A stretch of DNA of 64,000 bases from Emmonsiellopsis sp. PD_33 (taxonomy: Eukaryota; Ascomycota; Eurotiomycetes; Onygenales; Ajellomycetaceae): the NCBI GenBank assembly GCA_032988165.1, contig JANTQF010000033.1:62001-126000 (forward strand), given 5' to 3'. The notes below the pieces were generated by a model. It was not told the DNA's origin. It made no database searches and saw only the letters and a list, made by a program, of their open reading frames with translations. A program made the translations under genes and the position numbers. This document shows, in pieces, positions 30,750 through 42,190 of the stretch. Positions within the stretch are counted from its first letter, which is position 1; every line of letters begins with the position of its first letter.

Positions 30750-33124
30750 ATGGCCCCCTCAAAGAACCCCCCCTATACCGTCAATGCCCCCGGCTACGAG
30801 CCTGTCGACGGCGAGACCATCCCCCGCCGCAACGCCAGGTTCAAGGACCACCTGCTGTCCCGCCCTGACCCCGCCATAAACACCGTCTGGGACGTGGTCA
30901 TCCATGGCGCCCGCAAGTTCGGCTCCGCAAACTGCATGGGCTCGCGGGAGCTGCTCCAGGAACACGTCGACTCCAAAAAGGTCAAGAAGATCGTCGACGG
31001 CGAGGAGGTCGAGGTCGACAAGCAGTGGACCTTCTTTGAGCTCGGCCCTTACTCCTACATTACCTATGTCGAGTACGAACAATTGGCCCTGCACATCGGA
31101 GCTGGGCTGAGAAAGCTTGGGTTTGCCAAGGGCGACAGGCTCCATCTCTACGCAAGCACGAGGTATTGCATTCCCCCTCCCTCTACACTGCTGCAACCAT
31201 CTAATACGCTTAGTCCTCGTTGGCTTGCCTCTATGCACGGCGCGGTGTCGCAGTCCATGTCTGTCGTCACCTCGTACGAGACCCTTGGCGAGGACGGCCT
31301 GCGCCATTCCATGCTCGAAACAAAGGCGAGAGCTATATACACCGAGCCACACTTGCTAAAGTCACTCACCACACTCCTCCCCGACACCAAGGATGTCAAG
31401 TTGGTCATCTACAACAACACTCGCCAGCTCCAAGAAGACGTCCTCAGCGCCGCCAAGGTTGCCCACCCTGATATCACTTTTTTGAGCTTCGAGGACCTTC
31501 GCAAACTTGGCGAAGAGAACCCAACAGACCCCGTGCCCCCTGATCCAGAAGACTTAGGTGAATAGTATCCATGTCCAGCCATTTCTTTCGCAGGCTAAGA
31601 AATCATGCAGCGTGCATCATGTATACCTCCGGTTCCACGGGACCGCCCAAGGGAGTGCCCCTGAAACACAAACACGTGGTGGCTGCAGGTAAGAAAAAAG
31701 AAATTATTCAGATCGGCAAACAGGTGCTAATGGTACATAGTTGCCGGTGTGAATTCGATCGTTGGAGACCATATCAGTTCCAGCGACATTATGCTCACCT
31801 ACCTCCCCTTGGCACACATCTTTGAGTTTGTGTTCGAGCATGCCGCGCTTTTCTGGGGCGCGCTGATGGGCTATGGCAACCCAAAAACACTGTCAGATCT
31901 GTCAATGCGCAACTGCAAGGGCGACATCCGCGAACTGAGACCAACACTCATGGTGGGGGTGCCTGCTGTGTGGGAGACGGTGCGAAAGGGGGTCATTGCC
32001 AAGGTCGAGCAGGCCGGGTTGGTTTCAAAGAAGCTTTTCTGGGCAGCCTTCTACCTCAAGCGGCAACTCATAAGCCGCAGATTGGCGGGGACCGGAATCC
32101 TCGATTGGGTTGTCTTCAAAAAGATCAGCGATGCCACGGGTGGTAGACTACGATTTACGATGAACGGTGCGGGACCCATCGCAAGGGAGACACAGGAGTT
32201 TATTTCCCTGGTTATAGCGCCGATGGTAATCGGCTACGGCCTGACCGAGACAGGAGCGTAAGTTGTCCTCGTCCTGTGCATGAAGCAGTTAATAATAATA
32301 ATCTATCTAGGATGACATCCGTTTCCGATCCATGGGCATGGCCGAACCCAACTCTGGGCGATCTCCCAGCGTGTATCGAGGTGAAACTGGTTGATTTTCC
32401 GGATGCTGGGTATTACACCAAAAACACGCCCCCCCAAGGCGAAGTCTGGATTCGAGGCAACAGTGTGATGGAGGGATACTACAACAGGGAGGACCTGACG
32501 GACGAAGTCATAACGGCGGATGGCTGGTTCAAGACGGGGGACATTGGGGAGTGGGATCAGAACGGCCATCTGAAAGTGATTGACCGGAAGAAGAGCCTGG
32601 TGAAGACACAGAATGGGGAATATATTGCACTGGAGAAGGTGAGCGTATAGCTGCCTATCTGAGGTTAAGAATACTGACAGCTCTAGCTCGAATCGGTGTA
32701 TGCATCGGTTGGAGTGGTGGCGAATATCTGTGTGTATGCAGCAGCAGACCGAGCCAAACCCATGGCGCTGGTGGTGCCAGCGGAGCCCGCGCTGGAGAAG
32801 CTCGCGCGAGAGAACGGAATCAAGGGACAGGGGCTGGAAGGGCTGGCTCACGACAAGAGACTGCGGCGGATTGTGCTGCAGGACATGCAGAGCGTGGGGC
32901 GGAAGGCTGGGCTGACTGGGCTGGAGATAATCGAGGCGGTTGTCCTTGTGGATGAGCCATGGACTCCGCAGAACGTAGGTTTCTTTCCTGCTGGTGTATT
33001 TGCTGTCTGGTTGCTAACACGGGGACGGACACAGGGGCTGACGACGGCGACGGGGAAGCTGAACCGGCGGGGGATTACAGACAAGTACAAGACGGAGATC
33101 GAAGAGGCGTACGGCAAGCAGTGA
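30750..33124 (+). CDS. Long-chain-fatty-acid--CoA ligase (FAA-type)
   Basis: Exons 30750-31162, 31214-31557, 31611-31688, 31741-32257, 32311-32638, 32687-32974 and 33035-33124 give 685 aa, the usual size. It starts MAPSKNPPYTVNAPGYEPVD, close to fungal FAA proteins. The AMP-binding P-loop YTSGSTGPPKGV spans the second and third introns' region. GYGLTETGA, GDIGEWDQNGHLKVIDRKK and the C-terminal KYKTEIEEAY complete the ANL superfamily core, with the fatty-acyl-CoA synthetase signature around DGWFKTGDIG. It activates C14-C20 fatty acids with ATP and CoA for lipid synthesis or beta-oxidation. The C-terminus (GKQ) is not a peroxisomal PTS1, so an ER or lipid-droplet location is more likely. The exon-3 acceptor was set by the ACIMYTSGS frame. 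Confidence 0.92.
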
Positions 33125-34020
33125 TAGGGAAGTGTAACGATATGAATAATAACGAAGCGAGTGATTTCAACCCGGGCAGCCGGGCGTTATGGGTTGATAT
33201 TGTATTATGTATGTATGCTAATCGGGAAATCAAGGGGAGTTCACCATAGGGAAGAACTTGAAAGTAATAGTTCACCTTATCCAAATAACTCGCGGGAACA
33301 GCCGCACTCTTATATAGTTATTTATCTCCTGGTCCAACTTAATTATTCAGAAGTTAATATTCATATTTCTTTTCTTTTCTTTTCTTGTCTGACGTACGCA
33401 ACCCGATCGGCGGTGGGGCTGTTTCATCCCAGAAGTTAACATTTAATAATTAGGCCCTGTTCAGTGCGAAGCTGGTTCTTCCTTTTTGTTTCTCCCAGAC
33501 ACACTTCTTGGCAAATATTTGCATAATTCTACATAATTTTGCTGATATAATCAATAAAATACAATAAAATACTGTTTTTTGGTACTGCTTAGTATAGACT
33601 AAATTAGTATGTTTTTAACCCACTTAGTATAGAATGTGGAGAGACTATGACTTAACTGGGAAAGGTGGGCCCACTTTTAATAACAGAAAATCTGTTAACA
33701 GAAATCAGACTCTCAGCTCTGATTTGGTTGTGATTTCTGGAGTTCTTCCACTGATTCTTCAAGATCTGCATGTTTTAGCTCTGTTTGTAAAAATACTACT
33801 CCACTCTAGTATGATGGGGGATAAACAGAAACAGTTTTTTCACTGAACAGGGCCTTAATATCTTGACATGAATTCAATTGTCCTTGAGATGTCTATCTGT
33901 TCAGAGCCTGGTTGTCCTGTTATCTATCTATCCTTTAAATTACTAACTGTCGCTCCTATGCTGACTGCCGGGTGGCGTCGCTGTCTCCCCCCTGCCATCT
34001 ACCCCTGATCCCCGCCCGCG
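33125..34020. other. intergenic region containing a MITE
   Basis: The 3' flank of the synthetase, then a 402-bp inverted-repeat element (33453-33854), then a short promoter for the arylsulfotransferase gene. No coding sequence was seen. Confidence 0.5.
33453..33854. mobile_element. Harbinger/Tourist-like MITE
   Basis: Perfect 14-bp terminal inverted repeats, GGCCCTGTTCAGTG at 33453-33466 and its complement at 33841-33854, are flanked by the 3-bp direct repeat TTA on both sides (33450-33452 and 33855-33857). The TIR start GGCCCTGTT and a 3-bp TTA target site are typical of PIF/Harbinger (Tourist) MITEs. At 402 bp, AT-rich, with one CG and no transposase, it is non-autonomous. Its right end lies 166 bp before the ATG at 34021. 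Confidence 0.82.
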
Positions 34021-35918
34021 ATGACGGCCTGGTGTCTCGTCGCCGTCCTGCTGCCGCTGCTGGTGCAAATCCGCGCCGTGCTGGGCGAGACGGACGCCGG
34101 CGATGACCTGCAGTCGTTCCACACGGTATTTATTCTGCCCTCTCTATCTATACAGACACCTCTAATCAAGTGATACTCACACTTACATAGCTCCCCAATG
34201 TCCGCGCCGTCCGGTTCAACGTCACCTACCACCACCGCGACCTCGTCAGCCCCGGCTACTGGTTCGTCGCGCCGTACTGGTTCCTCGACGCGCCGCCGCC
34301 CACCGGCGAGTTCGAGCCGTGCCAGGTCGGCCCCAGCATCTACGACGCCGACGGCCGCCTCGTCTGGACCGGCGCCTGCATGTACCGCGACCACAACCGC
34401 AACGTCTTCGACTTCCGCGTCGCCGAGCATGTCGCCGGCGGCGAGACCCGCCTGTCGTTTGTCCTGCAGAGCACGCCCGACATCATGGCCAACAAGCCGA
34501 CGGGCTACGTGCTGAACGACAGGTATGAGATTGTGCACGAGGTCGTGGCCACGGGCACCGAGGATGTGTTTGGCATGCACGAGTTCGACGTGGTCGACGA
34601 CGGCGCGGCCGTGCTGGTCTGCGGCGACAGGCCCGAGTACAGGAAGATGGACCAGCTGGGCCGCGCCGACGAGAGCTGGGTCACGTCGGGCACCGTGATG
34701 GAGCTGAGCGTGACGACGGGCGAGGTGCTGTACGCGTGGAACTCGCGCGCCGAGGTGTCGCTGGACGAGGGCTTCCACGTCCTCCCGGACACGCCGCGCG
34801 CCGCCTCCCCGCTCGGCCTGGACTACTTCCACGTCAACTCGGTCAACAAGACGCCCGACGGCAACTACCTCGTCTCGGCCCGCTACACCAACACCATCTA
34901 CCTCCTGTCCGGCGGCGACCGCCCGCGCATCCTGTGGCGGCTGGGCGGCAAGCGGTCCGACTTCGCCCTGCGCAACTTCACCTTCTCGCGCCAGCACAAC
35001 GCGCAGACCCGCGCCCAGAACACGACGCACATGGAGATATCCTTCCTCAACAACGCCGCCGACGACTGGGCCGCCGACGAGCCCGTCTCCTCCGCCCTCT
35101 TCGTCCAGCTCGACCTAACCACCATGACCGCCACCTTACTCGCGCGCTACCCGCGCCCCGACAACCAACTCACCCGCATGCGCGGCAACGTGCAGACCCT
35201 ACAGAACAACAACATCTTCATCGGCTGGAGCCAATCCGGCTACCACAGCGAATTCACCCCCTCCGGCACATTGGTCATGGAAGCCCGCTTCGCGCTCCCC
35301 TCCACCTCCACCGCCAACCACAGCCGCTACAACTCCTACCGCTCCTACAAGCACCCCTTCATCGGGCGCCCGTCCACGCCCCCCGCCGCCGTCGCGGCCC
35401 TGCACGGCTCGCCCGCCACAGGCTTCATGACGCTCATCCACGCGAGCTGGAACGGGGCCACGGAGGTGGGCAGCTGGCGCGTCTACGCGAGGCGGAATGA
35501 GACCGCCCCGCCGGTGGTGGTGGGGAATGTGACCAAGGTCGATTTTGAGACGGAGTTCGCGGCAAGGGGGTATTTGGATTGGATCGAGGTGGAGGCGGTG
35601 GATAGGTGGAATAAGACGCTGGGGAAGTCCGGGGTGTTTCGGCCGCGGTTGCCGGAGGCGTGGAGGTGGGAGGGGGTGGGGGGGAGTGTGGTGCCGGATG
35701 ATCCGGCGGAGTTGTATGGGGATGGGGAGAGTGATAAGGGGTATTATGAGAGGGTTATGGGGGATGTGAGGTATTCGCCGCTGGTGGCGTTTGTGGGGTT
35801 GGCGCTTGTTGGTGTGAGTGTGGGGTTGGGGTATGCGGTTTTACCGGGGTGTTGGGGGAGGGTGAGGGGGAGGGGGGGGAGGTATGATCGGGTGAAGACG
35901 GAGGATTATGCGTTGTAG
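34021..35918 (+). CDS. Arylsulfotransferase-family (ASST) membrane protein
   Basis: Exons 34021-34125 and 34191-35918 give 610 aa. A signal peptide, MTAWCLVAVLLPLLVQIRAV, is encoded by exon 1. The lumenal domain resembles fungal Arylsulfotran_2 proteins: SPGYWFVAPYW, then GPSIYDADGRLVWTG, DVFGMHEFDVVDDGAAVLV, the substrate-proximal GLDYFHVNSVNKTPDGNYLV with SARYTNTIYLL, RLGGKRSDF, FSRQHNAQ with THMEISFLNN, and a propeller-like run of NxQTLQNNNIFIGWS. His residues in HEFD, FHVNS and RQHNA are the candidates for catalysis by analogy with bacterial ASST. A C-terminal helix (LVAFVGLALVGVSVGLGYAV) followed by a basic tail makes it type I membrane-anchored. True sulfotransferase activity in fungi is unproven. 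Confidence 0.82.
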
Positions 35919-36780
35919 GATTTGTTTGGAAGGGGGGGGGGGTGTATTGATGGATGGATGGATGGATTTTGTTGTGTTGGATATACCATGATTGTTTATA
36001 GAGGGTTTTTTGTATTTTGGGTGTATATAGTAGCTTTTTATATTTTATATTATATTTATATCTTCATTTCGAACCGTTCCTTTCCGTGTCTATCTCAAGA
36101 TAATCATGACTTGAAAATGCCCCTGGCCAGTCCCCACTTCATAAACAAACTAATGAGTTAAACTAAACTAAACTAAACTAGCTTTACAGGCCGTCTCGAT
36201 CTCGAACGAGGAGGGAGTTAGTTTTAACTAACTACTAGTAGTTAACTCAGTCGATATTCTATCTATGGGACTCCATAAGTTATGGACGTCTCTGGACTCC
36301 GGGGTCAATTAGGTTAATGTGGGAGTTAATGGTAGATGCATTATTAAGCATGGGATAACTAGTAACAACTGCTTATCTATCTAGCTGTGGCACGATAATA
36401 TATGGCTTGTAGCGTATGAGGCTCTCTTCACATGGTGGAGGTATGTGACTCGGCTTGTTTGTAGGAAGGGGGTATTTCAGGGGCTTCAAATGGGGATGAG
36501 TAAACAGGTAAAATGATTGACTGTGGCGTGGCGGAGAAACAGAAAGAGATTAATCGTCGCAGAGTTAGGAGAGGGATTCTACAAACTCTGATCTTGATCA
36601 TACATCGGACTAGTATTATGGGAAAAGATTGTCCTCAATTGTAGAAATGAGATGCAGCAATTGATAAACTATACATAGAAGCAACCGCTGACAACCGTCC
36701 TCTATGTTAGTTAACTACTCTACTACAACTATCGATACTTTGATAAATCTATACCACACACCCTAACCAACACCCATCCA
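35919..36780. other. intergenic, short direct repeats
   Basis: The 3' flanks of two convergent genes. It has a GATG tetramer run near 35950-35965, AAACT pentamers (36159-36180) and an inverted TTAACTACT/AGTAGTTAA around 36222-36246. No gene. Confidence 0.45.
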
Positions 36781-38068
36781 TCAATTGCCATCCCTATACC
36801 CATGCCCATACCCATACCCATTCCCCTGTCCATACCCACTCCCATTCTCACTCCCACCCCGATTAAGCCGATCAAGTTCCTCGACCTCCTCATGCCGCTC
36901 ATCATGCGCAGGCACTACAGCGTATGAAGTTGGCTTCCACACCGCTGCATCGCCCAGCCGGTCCGCCGTCAATCCCGCGCGGCCTGGGTTCCGCATTCCG
37001 GCTTCTTGCTGGCGCTGATAGGAGACGTTTCGGAGTCTTTCGGCTTCGAAGGGGGTTAGGTGGAGCTGTGGATTACAATCTAGGTTAGCAATGAAAAAAT
37101 GGACCGGGTGAAGGCATGGTTCAGGGGGTATGGTATAGTATGAGCAGAGTAGGAGAACTTACATAAACCTCAACCCCAATCGCATGCATAGCAAACGCCA
37201 ACCACATCGCCGGCCCAAACGACAACCCCAGCGCGGTCCCGACGGTAATCGCAGTCGTCCCTTTACCGCCCATCAGCGCCTGGACCAGAACATGCTTATT
37301 CAAATCCTCGCCGGAGTAGAACACGTCGCAGTCCGGGTAGTTTGTCAAGGTCTGGTTCTTGCCGATGGTATAGTCTACTTGCGCGCACTGCTTGGCGGTG
37401 TAATAGTCCTTGCCCGCAATTATTGTCGCCATGATGCTCATGATGAGGCGGAGGGTGATGATGCATGATGCCTGGGGAAAAGGGGGATTAGCTCGATAGT
37501 ATATGCGGGACAACGATAAACATACGTAAACCCACCCCCTCATCATCCACGCCCGATGCTGCTCCAGCTGCAACCGCTTGATATTAATATACCCCAGCGT
37601 CATACACACCACGAACAGAATCCCAACCAACCCAATCCCCATCTGCGTCTCCAGACTACCCCCAAACGCATGCCGCGCCGCCATCCACGCCCCCACCGTG
37701 CTAACAGCAGACAACGCCAGGATCAAATACCCATTAATCCTATGCACCATAATAGCCTTATGGCGTATCGCCGGTACGAACTGGAAACAGACCAGAAACC
37801 CCGCGGGGAGGATGGTGGCCAGGTGCATGAGCAGGCCAATCTCCTCGATGCCCTTGGTGAAGAAGTAGCATTCGCCGATGCCGGGGCTGCCGCAGAAGAT
37901 GCCGTAGTAGTCGAGGTATTGCAGGCGGGCGAGGGTGAAGCCCATTAGGGCGCCGGCGAGGATGAAGAAGAGGATGAAGTTGTAGCCCTTGGAGAAGCCG
38001 AGGGGGTTGTAGAGTTTTCGCGCGGTGGCGACGAAGGCGTTGGCCGGGGGCCGGGTTACTTTTACCAT
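36781..38068 (-). CDS. DUF2306 family multi-pass membrane protein (second copy)
   Basis: Minus exons 37526-38068, 37163-37471 and 36781-37065 give 378 aa. It begins MVKVTRPPANAFVATARK, then GFSKGYNFILFFILAGAL. Hydrophobic segments and the DUF2306 His motifs follow: LLMHLATILPAGFLVCFQF, VHRINGYLILALSAVST and EQHRAWMMRGW. Splicing after WVY joins ASCIITLRL and removes a stretch with little conservation. The last exon encodes VYLHLTPFEAERLRN and a hydrophilic tail with repeated Gly-Tyr (GYGYGHGY). It shares LGFSK, HLAT, HRING and EHRAW/QHRAW with the protein at 10956-11993, so they are distant paralogues. Function unknown. An inverted-repeat element lies 207 bp upstream of its start. Confidence 0.87.
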
Positions 38069-38275
38069 GGTGATGGTGGGTGGGAGGGGTTTTGGGGGGA
38101 GAGGATTGATGGGGGAATGGGGGTGATAGTGTTTGTAACTGAGGAGGGATGGAAGGGAAAGGAAAAAGGGGTATTTATGTCCTCAATGATTGAAGGAAGA
38201 AGGATTCTATCGTTTCCAATGTCTGGCATGCAAGCTGGAGAAGTCTACATCTATTATTAGGGGGATGGCTAATTA

Positions 38276-38641
38276 CACGGTCAAAAAAGACCACTAGTAT
38301 TCTTATGACCTGGGTGTCTCTAGTTACAGGCTGGCTGCTCGCCTTGCCTGTGGCTGTCTCTACCCGAGTCTTAAGATCTAGCATAGTAATTGTGCCTCTG
38401 CTTGCTCCCTTGTGTGGTTCTGTAATGCACAGAGGTGAGTGCGTAGCTGTGACCAAACATAGGCATAATTAGCACCCATGTTCTCAGTGGCGACTCTGTA
38501 TAGAGAGATCGATGGCAGAGATGAAGGTACTCTGAAAGACTGTGAGAGACAGCAAGTTAGTATCTCCAGAGCCAAAACTAACATATGTAATGATATGTAA
38601 AAGCTATAAATATTTTAATCTAGTGGTCTTTTTTGACTGTG
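38276..38641. mobile_element. MITE-like inverted-repeat element, 366 bp
   Basis: Terminal inverted repeats of 22 bp, beginning CACGGTCAAAAAAGACCACT at 38276-38297, with the complement at 38620-38641; they differ at one base (C/T-type transition). No coding capacity. Flanks TAATTA (left) and TGATCA (right) agree at four of six positions, so any target duplication is uncertain; a TA target would suggest Tc1/mariner. It lies between divergent genes starting at 38068 and 39463. Confidence 0.7.
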
Positions 38642-39462
38642 TGATCAACCATCCCCATTATTAGTTGCCAACAAATAACTGCTCGCACTGCTTCTCCGTC
38701 GATATTTATATACAATATCTCGCCAGAGAATGAAGCTCTCGTCGATCTCAACACCTGATTGGCTGCGGCGCAGAAGCCTGCCAACTCGGGCTTAGCGCCG
38801 ACCTTATTTCGACCCGCCCGCCCCGCTGCCAAGGAATCAGTCAACCTTAATTGGCGCAGAAAAGTGGGGCGTACCTTAAACTCCGAAGAAACCTTAAAGG
38901 CTAAACATCGACCCCGACATCAACTATGGAAATATCACAATGGCTCAGCCTTGTTCCGCCCGGCATAACTCCCGACTCCCGAGGCTGGCACCGAATACGA
39001 AGCGAATTACCGGACAGGGCCCCTGAGAGGCTGGCAACCTGCAAATTTGCTGTTTCAGCTCTTCCTGGCCCAGTCTTAGCCGGAACGATGATTGACGCAC
39101 CACTGCTCGTGGGCATATTAGCTCTAATAATGTCTGCCTCATGCTTCGTTAGTTACCGCGGGGGCTGGAAACTGACTGGTTTCAATTTTTGAGGGCCTGG
39201 GGATTGTCAAGCCTCAAAAAGCGGTCGAGTCCACGGGGACGGAATTCCTTCATCCTCGATTCACCTTTGTTTACAATGCGACAATCCAGGTGAAAAATTT
39301 AGCCATTCTTCAGTTACTCAAGCGGCATTGAATAAGAGCTTTAATCCATTACTGAGCACGCGCTAGAACGGTCTTCCTTACAACTTGGCTAAGCCTTGTC
39401 ACTCCATTGCCAGATAGGAAATATTTCGCGCCGCCCAATCGCCCAAACCACGCGGATGCGCG
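38642..39462. other. promoter side of the Zn2Cys6 gene
   Basis: No supported gene. Overlapping 60-90-codon frames on both strands at 38620-39192 have no motif. Confidence 0.4.
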
Positions 39463-41118
39463 ATGCTTGGTGATGCTAGGAGATCCAAAAACTGCGGTAC
39501 CTGCAGAATCCGTAAGAAAGGAGGCGTAAGTCACCCCCCCCCCCCCCCAAGTCCCCCATGATGCAGAATCCTAATAACCCGCCCGGTCAGTGTGACAGGA
39601 AACGCCCTGTCTGCGGCCAATGCCTAAAACTAGGACTGAAATGCGAGGGTTACGGGCGCGAAATCCGCTTCATAAACGTCAGTGGTGAGCCCGCAAAGGC
39701 GCAGGCGCACAAACATGGCCAGGGTCCGGCTCGGATTACCGCTCCCGCCGCTCTGGTGCGGTCTGCTTATGCGGAGAAGTACATGGGTATGTTCTGGAGC
39801 GGCTATCTTCCCGGCAGTAAGCCGTTCCCGGCGCATATCATGCAGTACACTGGTGGGGGGTGGACGAATACGTTGCCTCAGTTATGTCGGGCCTCGCCGG
39901 CCATTCAAAAGATTATGCTTGCTGTGTGTCTATCGGCGGCAGGTAGGGCAGGGTATAACCGATGGGAGAGGGAAGAAGGGGTCAGGTGCTATATGGGCTC
40001 CCTCCGTGAGATGTTGGCTGCACTGTCCAGCCGGACGAGGGAAAACATAACTACTTTATGCGTCGTTTCTAGGCTGTATGGGCTTTATGAGGTACTGTGC
40101 TCGACGGCGCTTATTTGTCATCGATGAGTAGAATGCTTACTCTCGTGGAGGGACAGATATTCTTTGGACAGGATGACCAGGATAGGATTGCCCAGGCTAG
40201 TAACTGGCGAAACCATGTCAACGGGGAGCTTGCCGTTGTGGCCTCCCAGCCACCGGAAACATATGTGTCGGGATATTTGCACCAGCTTTTTGTGGATGGG
40301 AGACTTCATCTTGTGAGAATATTCCACCCATCCTTCGATTCTGAGTATGTTGTAGGTACTGACTCAATGTTCCATCATAGACAACCAGTGCAATTCAGGC
40401 CCGGAAGAGGACTGTCCTGAGCAACCTAGAATGGAAAACAGTCCCCTGGAGGGAAATCCCCAAAACGCCAAAGGATCGCCTAATTGATATCTTCGTCGAG
40501 ATCCCAACATTGCTGGAAAACCTGGATATAATGCGAGGATGTCAAGAGACAAACCCCCGAGAAGCCCTACAACACGAGCTCCTCCAAACATGCTGGGAAT
40601 TAGAGAGAGAACTTATCAACTGGCGGATCCATCTGGGAATAAAAGACCCGACATACGCCCTAGGCACCACAGATCCATCATCCCCATATTCCCTCGAGCA
40701 CCTCGCCGCATGCCACATCATGTGTCTCTACTGGGCAGCCAGCATCATTCTATACAGCACACTTCGCATCGTATCCAACAACCCCCCGACACCCCTCCCC
40801 CCGCACACCGAGCCAAGGATATACTGTCGTCGGATCGCCGAGGCGGTGCCGCTGCTCCTCCACCCCCTAGCTGGAGGGTACGGCGTGCATCTCACCAGCT
40901 TTCCCGTCTCGGCTGCCATGATGTACCTGAACGCTGTAGATGGGGAGATGGTTTCTGAAGAGAAGAGGATGATCTTTGACGCGTTCAAGGGGTCGGGGCA
41001 TGGGAGGACGGTCGAGCGGTTTAATGGGAGCATTCAGCATATTGATGCAATGGCCCATGGGCCGGCTATGATGGAGAGCGTGGGCGGGGAAGGTCAGGTT
41101 GTGGCTGGTAGGAGGTAG
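39463..41118 (+). CDS. Zn2Cys6 transcription factor with Fungal_trans_2-like domain
   Basis: Exons 39463-39525, 39591-40091, 40157-40312 and 40381-41118 join to 485 aa. It begins MLGDARRSKNCGTCRIRK; exon 2 opens with CDRKRPVCGQCLKLGLKC and GYGREIRF, so the binuclear zinc cluster is split by a 65-bp intron. As spliced the spacing is C-x2-C-x7-C-x6-C-x2-C-x6-C; the usual second gap is six. The remainder, YAEKYMGMFWSGYLPGSK, PQLCRASPAIQKIMLAVCLS and LEWKTVPWREIPKTPKDRL, with a helical C-terminus, resembles the Fungal_trans_2 family. It should bind CGG-type DNA sites in the nucleus if the cluster folds. The intron holds 15 consecutive C. Targets are unknown; neighbours include GH92 and a PKS-like gene. 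Confidence 0.8.
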
Positions 41119-42190
41119 TAGTAATGAGTTTGGCAGGATGAGTGGTGGTTAAGGTGGTTGAGAGGTGTTCTATTCAATCTATTGGCAGATGGACTGGGAT
41201 CAAGCCTTGGAAGTTCATGATCTTTCTAGATGCTTATTTAGTAATTTCTTTATTTCTTAATCCGCTCCTACTTACACCTCTTTGCACTTTGTCCCTCCAC
41301 TCATCCCATTTCGGAACTTAGTAGAGTATACTCCCCTATGGAACCAGTCCGTCAAGGTGATGACTGGCTGGTTGAGGCTTCTACCTGATGAGACCCAGGT
41401 TAGTACCCATGTATTGACTTATTGATCTCGAGCATTTGGGGCTTCATTTTTATTCATGCTGCTAATACTAGTAACTACGAAATCTTGACAGATGCAATAT
41501 CAACATTACTCGATAGAGCATGTCAACCACATTCAAAACAAACGAGATACCTTCTAGCTTCGGGTAAGATCAATTCCTTTGGAATGCTGAGTTATTGATC
41601 TCTGTCGACATTTACCGCTGGGGGTTCCCGAGGCGAATACGCCCGCTGCCACTGTCTCCATCAGTCAAAGTCAGACTGTAGGGTTCTTGGGCGTAATCTA
41701 GTTGGGGTCTAGGATGAAGACGGTCTGGGAGAGGCTGGTCCTTGAATTGCACACATGTGGATTCAAGTCTTGAGCAGTCCGTTATTATTTTTGTGTAACT
41801 ACTACTTGGAAGATGATTATTCTGCATACTCTGACTCTGTGCAACCAACTCGACAAAACAAGACATAATAACTTTGTTTTATCACTCCGGGAATCCATGT
41901 TTTAATTTATGCCCAGACTCAGAGCACAAAGCCGGCATCAAAGCCGCTGCGGTGGAGGATTCCTCCAGCTAATAACTAGTTAATTGGGTCCGGGGCTGAA
42001 ACTGCAGATTCAACTAAAATAACTACTTAGTTAACTAACTAACTAATTAATACGGCCGAGCCCAGTTCCAATCCATCCTTTCTCCCCTCTTCTCTGCCAT
42101 TTCTGGGCGTGTTTTTGTCTTGCAAACTTGAAGCCTCGCGATGGGCACTTGAGGCCTCATTTTTGCCTGTTACTCTGCTCTGTCCCCACG
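41119..42190. other. intergenic upstream of GH92 gene
   Basis: AT-rich with TTAACTAACTAACTAA repeats near 42025-42046. No gene or RNA was recognised. Confidence 0.45.

Noticed and set aside
33634..33846. 70-codon frame inside the MITE
   Set aside because: No similarity to transposase motifs; the element is too short to be autonomous.
34736..35500. 254-codon shifted frame in the arylsulfotransferase gene
   Set aside because: Arg/Pro/His-rich shadow of a GC-rich exon; the main frame carries the family motifs.
39526..39590. Unspliced reading of the regulator starting at MMQNPNN (39558)
   Set aside because: It would lose the first two cysteines of the zinc cluster. The spliced model recovers CGTCRIRK in frame.
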